Below, piece after piece: positions 1-11,656 of a stretch of 64,000 nucleotides of DNA. Position 1 is the stretch's first letter; the number at the start of each line of letters is the position of its first letter. The notes below the pieces were generated by a model, which ran no database searches, had not been told where the DNA came from, and worked only from the letters and a program-made list of their open reading frames with translations. The stretch spans positions 61,641,064 through 61,705,063 of the forward strand of contig NC_080542.1 in NCBI RefSeq assembly GCF_028640845.1, given 5' to 3'. A program made the translations under genes and the position numbers. This DNA is from Ahaetulla prasina. Taxonomy: Eukaryota > Chordata > Lepidosauria > Squamata > Colubridae.

Positions 1-2095
1 AATAATTTTTTAAAGGTAGGAGACTATTTTCTTTCTTTTCTGTGCATGTTTGTGATGTTTGAGAAATGTGAGAGATACTTTCAATTATATTTGATAAATA
101 TTTCCTTTCCCTCTTTAGAAAACTGCCTTTGCTAACCCTATAGTGCACTTGCTTACTTGTTGTATGGCCTTCTGAGTATACTTTCTAAAATACTTAAAAC
201 TGGAAAGGAGATAATTGTGGAACGGAGACAGGTGGGGTTTACACAGGACCTCTTAAGTCTATATTAAAATGTGTAAAGGTAAAAAGAACCCTGCCTCATG
301 ATGAAGTTGATATAATATGTATTGTGGGGGGGGGTGTAAGGAGGACACTGCCTTTGTTAATGAGATTTGTCTTCAGATTTATATGGGCTGAGGATATAAA
401 ATGTATATGAAATTTTCACCTTTCAGGGATGGTGCCAAAATTACTCTTTTCTGATAGGGAAAAAAAGGACTGTTTTTCAATACCACTTTTTAGAGTTTAG
501 TATTTGGGGTTTGGATAGTGTTAGTTGGAGGAAAACAGCTGGGTAATTCTACCATTTTTACAAACGGAAATTTTGTTGGGAAAATTGTACTGTACTTTAA
601 AGTTGCATTTACTATAACAGTATTTTCCATAATTTATTTCAAAGATGTTCACAAATAAAATGCTTTAGTAATATCATTTTCCTATTTTACTTTGCCAAAA
701 AGCTTGTACCAATATACAATACTTGCAGAAATTTGTTTCATAACTTTTAATCTGTGGCCGAATTGTAACATTTTTCATGGGGTCAACACTTAATCTTCTG
801 CAGCAAAATATTTGTATTTTTCTAATACAGAATGGACTTGTGGTGTTCAAACTCTGCTATGTTATAGGCTCTAAATCAATAAACAAGTTTGTATAAGGTC
901 CCATGAATAATAGAAGTAATGATCTTGATAAAGAAAATATGAATAGCTACTAGAAAAAATAAACCTAGGACTTGTAATAAGTGAGAAGTGATTTTTGAAG
1001 GAATAATCATACTTTTAAGTAGTCTCCTATTTTATTTCTTAACCTTATCTGTTTTTTGAATAAAGATACATTGTCTGCATGGTTTGTTTCCAGAAGCCCA
1101 CTGAATTTGCTGAGCTTCATACAGTTGGTGTCTAGCTTTTTTTGATAGCTATACTGAGCAGGAGTTTTTCCAGTGATAGAAATACTTGTTAACCCAAACG
1201 CTTTGTAGCATGCATAATATTTCTTAAGGTTACTTTTATCAAAGGTAGAGGTATGATGGTTCAGTGGCTTAAAGATGCTGGAGAAGATCTCATGGAGAAG
1301 CAAACATACTTTGGTGTTTGAATTCTAGCACAGTGTGATGGGATAAGCTTCCATCATTTGCCTCAGCTTTTGCCAACCCAACAGTTCAAAAGCATGTTAT
1401 ATGCAAGTAGATAAATAAATATCACTTTGGTAGGAAAAATAATGGTACTTCATGCAGAAGTACAAACCCAACTGGTGTTGGATTTGCCCAAAAGTGAGAG
1501 AAAGTGACATCAGTGGAGGAAAGAATGCTGCGAATGATGGTGCAGAATGCCATGAGCCATTCTAAGTGAAGAGCAATTTGTTTCCTGTGGTGTACTTCTG
1601 GATAGTGCATGAGCATGAACCAAATGGACTAGCAATCTTAATAGGCAGACAAACAACTACTCTATATTAATACTGTAGCCTCCTGGCTAATATACCACCG
1701 CCATAACTTATGTTAAATAACTTATCAAAGGTACTAATAAATTTGGTATCTGCAGTTTTTCCTTTACTATCCAGTAACAAACGTTAATAACGTTACTAAC
1801 ACAGAATTGCATTACTGATTCCTTTCATTGACACAGTTAGAATACCAATATACGAGAAATCACAAGCCAGAAAAAAGCCATCATCCAGTCACATTGCTGT
1901 GATAGATGCCTAAAGACACAAAAACCTCTGTACATGTCATCTCAACCACAATAGATGAGCCAGATCATAAAATCAACTCCACAGAATGCTAAAACCTACT
2001 TTTATTGAGATTGGCTATAGTAGTATTTTACAGGCCTGATTGTGCTGTACCTCTTCCTCTTGTCATTTAGACATGCATCTGCCTGATCTGCTTGT
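1..2095. other. TNS3 intron, no recognised feature
   Basis: AT-rich intronic sequence 5' of the first visible TNS3 exon. Small minus-strand frames at 1007-1303 and 1422-1616 have no recognisable family. I see no exon with good splice borders, no RNA gene and no clear transposon here. Confidence 0.6.
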
Positions 2096-2097
2096 TT

Positions 2098-2838
2098 GGC
2101 TAATTATTATTATTATTATTTATTCAATTTTTATACCACCCTTCTCCCGAAGGACTCAGGGCGGTGTACAGCCAGGTAAAACAAACAATGTAATATACAA
2201 TTAAAATACGAATTAAAAAACTTATTACATAATTGGCCTAAAACTTTGGAACATAAAAACTAAAACCCACTAAAAATTACTAGTAAAAATTTAAAACCAA
2301 TAAAATTTAAGCCAGCCCCGCGCGAATAAATGTGTTTTTAATTCGCGGCGGAAGGTCCGAAGGTCAGGTATTTGGCGTAAGCCCGGGGGAAGCTCGTTCC
2401 AGAGGGTAGGAGCCCCCACAGAGAAGGATCTAACCCTGGGGGCCGCCAGCCGACATTGCTTGGCGGACGGCACCCTGAGAAGTCCCTCTCTGTGTGAGCG
2501 TACGGGTCGGTGGGAGGCATGAGGTAACAGCAGGCGGTCCCGTAAGTACCCAGGCCCTAAGCCATGGAGCGCTTTAAAGGTAGTAACTAAAACCTTAAAG
2601 TGCACCCGGGAGACCACAGGTAGCCAGTGCAGTCTGCGCAGGAGTGGTGTTACAATGAAGTGAAGCTCCCTCTATCACCCGCGCAGCTGCATTCTGAACT
2701 AACTGAAGCCTCCGGTTGCACCTCAAGGGGAGCCCCATGTAGAGAGCATTACAATAATCCAAGCGGGAGGTAACGAGCGCATGAGTGACTGTGCACAAGG
2801 CATCCCGATCAAGGAAGGGGCGCAACTGACGAACCTAA
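2098..2838 (-). mobile_element. L2 LINE, 3' fragment
   Basis: The left end has an ATT-rich tail followed by the L2-type 3' hairpin (CTTCTCCCGAAGGACTCAGG and neighbours). Minus-strand frames at 2291-2617 and 2595-2825 encode the end of an L2 reverse transcriptase ORF: a DYCNALYMGLP stretch, a QLVQNAAARVIEGA stretch, then FKALHGLGPGYL and FSVGAPTLWNELP. The two parts are in different frames, so the copy is dead. It is 5'-truncated before the catalytic YADD box. Confidence 0.85.
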
Positions 2839-5206
2839 TTGAAATGGATATAATATTTTTTTAGTACTTTTGCCTAAGTAACAGTTCCTGCGTATTTATG
2901 GCATCTTCTAACTCTCAATAGCATGTCCCTGTTCAATTTGTTTGGGCAAAGCTGCACAAGGCAGAGTCAGTTTTCATACTACTGCATTATGAATGTGGAA
3001 GCCATCAAGTTGATTTATGCAGGGCTCATTCTGGCTGATAATTTTGGTTTTTATATTAGGCGTTTCTGTCCATAGTGGGCAAAATCTGTCATGAAAACTA
3101 CTCGTTCTTCTTACACAAGCTTCCTATTGCCATCTTCTCTTCCCTAACCCCATCTGCTTCTTTTTTCTTTTTCCCGCTATTACAGCAGAAATTAAAGACC
3201 ATAGACTACCAATGATACTGGTAGCACTTCTGTCATCTTGGCAGTGACACTGAAATAATATTTGAAATGAAACAATCCTTTATTTAGTTATTTTGGGTCT
3301 CTGCTGCTAGATAGATAAGATTTCCCAAAATGTCCAGTTTCAAATTAGCATTTTGAATGATCCAACAGAATAGCAGTAGGATGTGGCATGGATCTTTCCA
3401 CGAGGAAGATCAGCATTTCAAAAAGGCAAAAAATGAATACATAAAATAAAAATAAATTATAGCATAGATTTCTCATTACAATCTTTTTTGATGAGTGGGT
3501 GATTCTGACACAAAAGCAGAATCCACTGAAAGTGAGGCCATTGGGAAAAAGAAAGATAATATTGAGGTTGAACCCATTTTGCAGGAATGCCAAATTTTCT
3601 GGGATAATCCCAGAGGAGGGATTATTTCATTATATATTCCTGTGACTTTACATATATGTCTTTGATAGTATATGGCATACAATAATACATGATAACAGTG
3701 ATGCAGTATTATTTAATATGCCATAGGACTATTTCCTGTTCTAAATATTTTAAGGTACAAATCGTATTTGTCTGTTGGATTGTTAAATAACACGGGTTGT
3801 TTGCATTAACTGAACTGTTTCAGAAAGAATAGGAACAAATGCCTGGTTGGTATTTATGCAAAGAGCTGCAAAAGTTTCTTGGACAACAGAGAATGTAATG
3901 TAATAGAATGCAGTATATTATCCCTCTAGCTTTCATAAACCGCTTTAGAATGAATCCAAAATATCTGTTCTGCACTCTGCTTTACTAAGAAAACAAAACC
4001 AATTGTTGCTTGTTTTATAATGGAAACCTGTAAGTGGCAATTCTGGTGAGACATCTTCGCTTGTTTGCTTGCATAGGTATTGTATACTGCTTAGACATTG
4101 CGTTGCATGTTCACATATCTATTACTTGTATTGCCAGTGATGCTGCTGCCAGGAGCATGAAGGTCTGGTGTATATTTGCTTACTACACAGAAGGGGATCT
4201 ATGAACATGATTACTGCATTAACACAAGCAGGAACTTGCCTAAACAGCTCTTCGCTATTCCTTATTTTAGTTTTGCATGTGCTACAAAAAAAATTCTGGC
4301 ATGGATTCAGTTAAAGACATTCCATTTAACCTGCCTCACAAGATTATGTAAAAATGAGATAAGCCATATTCATGCTGCCCTTTGCTTCTCTGAACAAGAG
4401 CATGAAATAAATGTCAAAAGGACATAGTTTCTTTGACAGCTTATCTGTTTTCCATAGTACCTGATGAAATATTTTATTTTGCAAAGTACTGATTTTTTTT
4501 TAAAAAAATTCTTTTTAAAGTACCAGGTATGGTCTCTATGGTTTTTATTGTGTTTTCGCCTCTCATTTCTTGTCCTGTATTGTGGAACTTCTTTCTTCCA
4601 CTCTACCCTTCTTTCTGTCCTCTTTTGGCTTGTTTTTAAAAGGGGTTTGGATTTATTTATTTTTTTGACCCTCAAGATAATTTCTCAAAGTATCTCTGTG
4701 TTCTCATTCTTTTTTGAGGTCCATGTTTTCTGCTATATGGATCAAGTATATCTCTCCTAATGACAGCAGGAAAACAGTTAATTGTTCTTTTCTTTTCTCC
4801 AACTATCCAACTTAAATGGCATGAAATTAAACTAAAATATAATGTTTCTTTGTTGATATTTTATTTTTGCTATAATCGAAAATGTTTGAGAGCTCTTTTT
4901 AAGCCGTATAATATATACATGAAAAGCTATGTTTACACAGTAAACAAATTCAGAAGGCAAAATTCTTTGATCAGGAACAAAAATAACGTGTTTGACTAAT
5001 ATCATTAGACTGTAAAATTGAAAGCTCACACTTGAAGCCATGAGCAAATCAGCAAAGAAATCTGCTATGTTGGATTCAACTAAGGTAAAGATGGTTATTC
5101 ATTCATATATATTTTTTTTGCTAGTACATTAGACTTTTCAGGAAAGTTTGCTAGGGTTCCTCCAGCTTGTAGGAACAGGTTTTCTCTTAAAAAATAGTTT
5201 TGTTGT
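2839..5206. other. TNS3 intron, no recognised feature
   Basis: AT-rich intron. Short open frames around 3345-3682 and 4176-4999 show no family similarity that I recognise, and none has paired splice signals. No clear repeat was identified. Confidence 0.55.
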
Positions 5207-5210
5207 TTTC

Positions 5211-5411
5211 TCTTCTCTTCTCTTCTCTTCTCTTCTCTTCTCTTCTCTTCTCTTCTCTTCTCTTCTCTTCTCTTCTCTTCTCTTCTCTTCCCTTTCTTTT
5301 CTTTCTTTCCTTTCTTTCTTTCTTTCTTTCTCTCTCTTTCCTTCCTTCCTTCCTTCCTTCCTTCCTTCCTTCCTTCCTTCCTTCCTTCCTTCCTTCCTTC
5401 CTTCCTTCCTT
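5211..5411. repeat. Compound pyrimidine microsatellite
   Basis: About 200 bp of nearly pure pyrimidine on the + strand. First come 16 perfect copies of TCTTC (5211-5290), then an irregular CTTT-rich bridge, then a TTCC array (about 5338-5411). The open frames here on both strands are repeat artefacts (runs of SLLFS or EGRK). Confidence 0.95.
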
Positions 5412-5864
5412 CTTTGCCATCCATGTCACTAATATAGCAATTCTGGGCAGCTTACTATACCTTCCTTCCCTTTGTATCCTGATTTTCTAAGCACACTTTA
5501 AGGAGTCAAACATCCTTCTTAAGGCACAGCAGCATTAAAGGAAAGATTTATTTCTGAGAATAAGGCAGCTGCAGTTAGCAAAGAAAAACAGCAAATTCTT
5601 GCAGATAAGAACTTAACTGAACAAAGACAAATTCGAGGTCAAGCTGTCCAAGCTAAAAATTTATGATACCATATCAATGGAGAAATGAGGTCTTAGTCAA
5701 TTAACATGCCACAATTTGTAAAGAATTGGTTTGCAGAAAAGAATCATACACCATGAAGCCAGATTCTCAAGTGAGCCAGGGAAAACTGTCTCTAACAGCT
5801 TTAAATCGCCTCCTTACTGAGTTTTGCCAATCTTTCCTTAAGCCTTGATGGTCAGTTCAGATAG
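5412..5864. other. TNS3 intron, no recognised feature
   Basis: Ordinary AT-rich intron between the pyrimidine tract and a CR1 fragment. Nothing identified. Confidence 0.5.
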
Positions 5865-6566
5865 GCTCAGGATACAGAAGGATCTTGACAGACTTGAACA
5901 TTGGGCGGTAACTAACAAAATGAAATTCAACAGTGAAAAAAGTAAGGTTCTACATTTAGGCAAAAAAAACCAAAATGCATAGGTACCATATATGTGATAC
6001 TTTCCTCAATAGTAGTAACTGTGAGAGGGATCTTGGAGTCCTAGTGGATAACCATTTAGATATGAGCCAGCAGTGTGCAGCAGCTGCCAAAAAAGCCAAC
6101 ACAGTTCTGGGCTGCATAAACAGAGGGATAGAATCAAGATCACGTGAAGTGTTAATACCACTTTATAAGGCCACACTTGGAATATTGCATTCAGTTTTGG
6201 TCACCATGATGTAAAAAAGATGTTGAGACTCTAGAAAGAGTGCAGAGAAGAAGAGGGAGTCAAACTATTCTCCAAAGTACCTGAGGGTAGAACAAGAACA
6301 AGAAGCAATGGGTGGAAACTAATCAAGGAGAGAAGCAACTTAGAACTAAGGAGAAATTTCCTGACAGTTAGAACAATCAATAAGTGGAACAACTTGCCTG
6401 CAGAAGTTGTGAATGCACCAACACTGGATATTTTTAAGAAAATGTTGGATAGCCATTTGTCTGAAATGGTGTAGGGTTTCCTGCCTGGGCAGGGGGGTTG
6501 GACTAGAAGACCTCCAAGGTCCCTTCCAACTCTGTTATTATGTTATGTTAATATGTTATGTTATGT
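5865..6566 (+). mobile_element. CR1 LINE, 3' portion with internal deletion
   Basis: The frame at 5975-6214 encodes the part of a CR1 reverse transcriptase after the active site ([18 protein letters not shown], then [13 protein letters not shown]). After 6240 an internal deletion joins 'tgcagagaagaag' to the later CR1 segment covering NGWKL...LRRNFLTVRTINKWNNLP. The element ends in the typical CR1 3' end, 'gacctccaaggtcccttccaa', plus a short ATGTT tail (about 6535-6566). Pseudogenised. Confidence 0.88.
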
Positions 6567-7284
6567 ATCTTACTGTTTACTTATAAGCTGCACACTTCAG
6601 TGGAGGTATAGAGACCTCAGGAGGAATGGAAGGGGGAGGGGGAGTAAACGCCTGAAGCAGGCTGTGTTTCAGCTAAGTCTGATTCCCAAAGGCATGACAC
6701 TTCCAAAAATGCAGAGGGGAAAATATTAAGTGGGTAAGGAGAAAGTTTTGCAGTGCACTGGAAAAATAATATTGAATAGTGCACATACACACACACTTAT
6801 ATACACCCCTAATTTGTGTGGTTGTTTATGGAGAACTATATCACATAAATCATTATAACAACTCTCTGAAAGACAAAAAGGACTAGTAAAAAAAATGCAA
6901 GGAGGGAGACATAACTAAGGCAGAATGCCAGCATATAGCCCAAATCTACAAAGATGAAATCAGGAAAGCTAAGGCTCAAAACGAACTAAGTCATTTGCAA
7001 CAAATGTCAAAAACAATTTTAAAAAGTTTATTTCAACATATAAAAAAAACAAGAAATTAGGGAAAGATTGCAAGGAGATGACAGGTAGCAGGGAAGAACA
7101 GAACTGCTTAATTCATTCTTTGCATCTGTCTTTACACAAAAGGGGAAAAAAACCCAGTCAAATCTATCAAAGCACTATCATAAATGACATATGAGGAGTA
7201 CAAGTCATAATAGGCAAGAAAATGGTAAGACAGCACTTATCTACTCTAGATGAGTTAAGATCACTGGAAAAGATGGATTATATC

Positions 7285-7421
7285 CAGTGGTGGGATTCAA
7301 CTAATTCAACAACCGGTTCTCTGCCCTAATGATTTCTTCCAATGACCAATTTGCCAAACTGCTCAGAAGGTTAACAACCGGTTCTCCTGAAGTGGTACGA
7401 ACTGGCTGAATCCCACCACTG
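7285..7421. mobile_element. hAT-type MITE, CAGTGGTGGGATTCA family
   Basis: This 137-bp element starts CAGTGGTGGGATTCA and ends with its complement TGAATCCCACCACTG. The flanks are ATTATATC (7277-7284) and ATTACATC (7422-7429), which match at 7 of 8 bases, the 8-bp target duplication expected of hAT transposons. It contains the ACCGGTTCT motifs shared with larger relatives at 15653, 21793 and 57400. It has no coding capacity. Confidence 0.88.
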
Positions 7422-7435
7422 ATTACATCCCAGAG

Positions 7436-8579
7436 TTCTTTTTTTTTTTGAATTTTTTTTTAAAACAAAAAGTATATTTTTGAATATATACAGATATTTT
7501 GAAAATATCAATCAGGTACATAGTCAAATCCAATTCAATTTTCCACCACCCTTATTGTGTAGTTTATCCAATATATTTCCCTTTCCCTCTTTAAATTTCA
7601 TTGTTTGCATATCTCTAACATAAAATGCATTCTAACCCTCTATCCTGAATTTAATTCTAAGTCTAGTTCCCCAGCTTTTTGCCCCCTTTCTTATCTCTCC
7701 CGTCTACATTAAAAAGCCCATATTCCCAATCACAGATTTCTTTCTTTTCACTCTTTATAATCAGTATCCATAGTCATTACATTTCACTAAACAAAGAAAT
7801 AATTATTCTTAATTTTATCAAAAGAAAAACAATGACAAAAAAGAAAAAACTAAGTAATACCAACTAGCGTTCATTATTTCAAGAAATCTCTTATACATTT
7901 AATTCTCACCTTTTTAATATTTCAAAAAAGTCTCTTTAATATTTCAATCTTAGTCTATGTTAATTCCTTTCTTGTTTTCCTTTAAAATTCCTTGTTTTAA
8001 AACACTATATTCTTGTATTTCAATAAGCTGCTCATATCTGTAACTTCATTATCAATCTTTTCTTAAAGCAAAAGTAAAAAGGAGCAAACATTTCTCTTAT
8101 TTCAAAAATTTTCATGCTTATACTTGTATATTCTCTTAGAAGTTTTAATCTCAAATTATTGCAGTTTAATTATATATGCTTAAAGTTCCATATTTTCTTA
8201 ACTTATCCTGAATTTCTATTGACTCTCCTTTTCTACTTTTCCCCCCTTTTTATATCTCTTTAGTAACCTCTGTATAATCTTTTAGATTTATATTTTAACA
8301 TCATAAATTCTTTATTCACTGTCACTGCTAGAAGCAGCTCTTTTTTTCTCTAGATCATTATTATTATTCCAGTCTTATAATTGTTTCTTGTGTTCCTTCT
8401 TAGAAGTCGTTTGTGTGTTTCTCTTGTTGTCAGTTGTTTTCTGCTTTATTCTTTGAAGTTGTAGATCTTATTCATATGAAGGTCAAACAGCTTGTTGGTA
8501 GAAACCTCCCTTAAAGTTCTCACAGTTTCTTATCTCGGTCATAGGAGCTTTTCAAGGATGACCAAATGCTTGTGGTTCA
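7436..8579 (-). mobile_element. L1-like LINE 3' end, 5'-truncated
   Basis: AT-rich insert beginning with a poly-T run (an antisense poly-A tail). It is flanked by a perfect 14-bp direct repeat, ATTACATCCCAGAG, at 7422-7435 and 8580-8593, as expected of target-primed LINE insertion. The sequence resembles the antisense L1-type 3' UTRs near 19600 and 57250. No preserved ORF. The L1 assignment is by texture and the target duplication, not by protein. Confidence 0.68.
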
Positions 8580-9480
8580 ATTACATCCCAGAGATCTGAA
8601 GGACTTATCAAATGTGATGTTGGAACCACTGAACCATATTTTTCAGAGCTCCTGGAGCACTGACGAACTACTAAAGCCCTGGAAAACAGCGGATATTTTC
8701 CCTATCTTCAAAAAAGGAAAAAAATGAATCCAGGAAACTACACACCAATCAATACCTGAGAAGATCCTGGAAAAGATAATCAAGCAATGAATCTGTGAAC
8801 AAATAGAAATTAGAAACAAAGTTATTACTGGAAGCCAACATAGGTTTGTCAAAAACAGATCATACTAGAAAAATCTTATTGCATTCCTTGACAATGTGAC
8901 TAAATTAGTGGAGCAGCAAAATCTCTGAACATTAACTTCAGGCTTTTAACAAAGTCGATCATAATCTACTTCTTGGTAAGATAGCATCACCACCAGATGG
9001 ATTCATAATTGGCTGATCAACTTTACACAATATGTAGTCCTCAGTGGAACTGCATCTATATGGAGGGAAGTATGCTGTGAGATACTGCAAGGTTCTGTGT
9101 TAGGCCCAGTATTCTTCAATGTTTTCATAAATGATTTAGATGAGGAGATAGAAGGAAAATTCATCAAATTTGCAGATGACACCAAGCTGGGGGGAAAAGC
9201 CAAAACTTTAGAATATAGGCTCAAGATCCAGAAGATAGTGATAGACTGAAGCCCTGGATCCACAAAATACAAGTCAATGATGAGAAAAGGTTTTATACTT
9301 AGGCAAGAAAAGCCAAATGTTCAAGTATAAAATAGGTGGCATGTTAAAAGCTGTAACTGAGAAGGTTCTAAGTGAAATCAGAATGGCACAATAGCAATGG
9401 ATGCATCATTACATGACCTGAAAAACCAGATTAGGGACAGATTGCCATAGAGGTAACATATCTATGTAATCACTAAAAGT

Positions 9481-10555
9481 TGACATTGACCTGATGCAAA
9501 CCCTAAATTCCAGGAAGATCTTCCCAGATTCTAAATGAGTGCTGCACTTAAAATACAAGAAAGAACTTGGAATAGCCCTCTCAAGGCATTAAGTCATTTT
9601 ATGCACATGATATCTAAATCACTGTATGAACATATCTGGAGCATATACTTGGTACCCACATCAAATTTGAGAAATATATTTAGTTTTAGAAACTTTTATG
9701 GCACAAATATGTATTTGCTTCCTTTGGTGCAAAAGAAGCCCAATACGGCCTTAGTGCTGTCATTACTCTTATCAGAAATAGATTTGATTTGTTTGTAACT
9801 GATTTCTGAGGATTTGTCAAGATATTTGGAGGATGAATATGAGATTAGTCTTTATATGTCCCTGATGTTTGTGAATTTCTTTAAGAAGACAATAATTTTG
9901 GTTAGAATAATTCATTGTTAGCCCTCGCCCCCAGTAATCCATTTGGAGCTATAGACAAGTAGGCACAAAACTTAAATATGTAACTTAAGTAAGAGATATA
10001 AAGAAGCATAGCTGCTGATACCTGTTGACTAGGGAGGTCTGGAATTGGCTCCTATGTATTTGGGCTGAAATTCTAAGATTTGCAGATTTAGAAAGTTGTA
10101 AGGACATTGTAGGCCAGTAGTTCTTTCCCCTATTAATTACCTTATTTAGGTACAATAGGATTAATTTATATCTTAACTAGTCTTTTTGAAATTCAGCACT
10201 GTCTGGACAATCCCGTAATTTTATCATCAATAATATGGCTCCTGATACATTGAGAATGATGTATACATTGCACTGTAGAAGAGAGTTATACTTCTCTGCA
10301 CTGTTTCCAATGAAAATTCCATCATTGTGTCTATTGTCAACCACAAGGGAAATAAGCTAATATTCTTTAACTGTAGTACGATATCACATCTGGTATTCTT
10401 TGAAAGGCTTAGTTTGAAAAGAAATTTGAAATACTGACATGGCATGATCAAGTCTTATCTCTGTTTACTGCCTGCCACTTCAGAACTTATACCCATGTTG
10501 GTAATTCAAAAAAATGAGCAATAGTTCTGCAGAAACAAAAACACCTTACAAAAAA
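9481..10555. other. TNS3 intron, no recognised feature
   Basis: AT-rich intron. Open frames at 9535-9798 and 10227-10451 have no recognisable family and no convincing splice pair. Confidence 0.5.
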
Positions 10556-10559
10556 ATTG

Positions 10560-10919
10560 TAAGGTGACTTACAACTACAATTGAACCCAAAATTTCTGTT
10601 GCTAAGCAGGACAGTTGATTGTTAAGTGAATTTTGCCCCATTTTACAACCTTTCCTACCAAAGTTGTTAAATTAGTAAAACAGTTGTAAAGTGTTCTGGT
10701 TTCCTATTGACTTTGCTTGTCAGAAGATCACAAAAGGTGATCATATGAGCCAGGGATATTGCAACCATCATAACTATGAGCCAGTTGCCAATTGTCCAAA
10801 TTTTGATCACATGACCATGGGGATGCTGCAACAGTTGTGTGAAAAATGGTGAGAACTCACTTTTTTCAGTGATGTTGTAATTTCAAAAAGTCAGAGATGT
10901 AAGTTGAGGACTATCTGTT
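10560..10919. mobile_element. Tc1/mariner-like MITE, diverged copy
   Basis: Diverged relative of the element at 44188-44578. It has the same order of motifs: GACTTACAAC near the left end, TTGCTAAGC, TCACATGACC, GTTGCAAC-like blocks, and GTTGAGGACTATCTG at the right end. The ends are inverted relative to each other (dGACTTAca / aaGTTGAGGAC). Non-coding. Confidence 0.65.
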
Positions 10920-10999
10920 CCCTAAATATCCTAGGATGGTATTTTCTGCAGTGATTGTTAAGCTGGCTGGTGTTGTAGATGTTCCAAAAGTTTCACATT

Positions 11000-11090
11000 A
11001 TTCCTTTCCCCCCCTCCTGTTTTATCTAATTTAAATTAGCTTATGGGTAAAAAAAAATATTAACAGAAACAGGAGGGGAAAAAAAGGAAT
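11000..11090. repeat. Short perfect-ended inverted repeat
   Basis: A 24-bp arm at 11000-11023 (ATTCCTTTCCCCCCCTCCTG...) is nearly the reverse complement of 11067-11090 (AAACAGGAGGGGAAAAAAAG...). The spacer is about 43 bp and AT-rich. It lies about 570 bp before a TNS3 exon. It may be a tiny MITE or a hairpin-forming element. No clear target duplication was found. Confidence 0.75.
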
Positions 11091-11656
11091 CATGTTACCA
11101 GGTATGAAATATCAGATCCATAGGTAAAGATCCAGTTAAACTGATTTATTGCTAGTCATGCTATGCACAAAAATCTTGTTAACTAATGGTTAGCATCTGT
11201 TTGGGGTTAGATAGGGTCAGTGGCAGATTGGAGTTATTTTGCTTGTGGCTACTAGGGATTCTGGATTAGTCTCTCATTTAACTCTTCCCCCAGGTTCTAC
11301 AACTCCATTTCCCACAAAAGCTTTTGAATCAAATTGGAGTTGGTGATTCTCTGCTATTATTCATTCTGCAGTACTAACAGTTGTATGATTATGGAGCCAA
11401 TAAATGTTCGGCTTTGTTATTGCATCACAACAATCTATTTTGTGGAACTAGTCAAAGATGGAAATTGTGTTCTGCTCAAAATGGAAGCATTAATGTAAAT
11501 AAATTACAGCAATTATAGTATTAAGGTTGACAGAATTAACAATCACAAGCCCTGTTTCTACTGCTATATAAATCTCTCTCCCCACCCCATTTTTACTGTA
11601 ATATCTTTTCTTCTTCATATAGTAATTATGTTTTGATTCTCATTTCTCCTTTACAG

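Larger units (their letters stand above)
6870..9480 (+). mobile_element. CR1 LINE, older copy, broken by two insertions
   Basis: CR1 ORF2 sequence on the + strand. At 6900-7280 it covers the region before the RT; about 8594-8960 covers the RT fingers; 8980-9260 covers the palm, including a PQGSVLGP-like segment and an ADDTKLGG-like active-site region near 9170-9195. Many stops and frameshifts are present. A hAT MITE (7285-7421) and an antisense L1 (7436-8579) sit inside it. The 3' end was not found, so this is a different insertion from the CR1 3' portion just upstream. Confidence 0.8.

Noticed and set aside
5095..5490. Frames encoding KEGRKEGR or LLFSSLLFSS repeats
   Set aside because: Microsatellite translation, open on both strands.
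9003..9272. Minus-strand 89-codon frame
   Set aside because: Antisense shadow of the decayed + strand CR1 RT.
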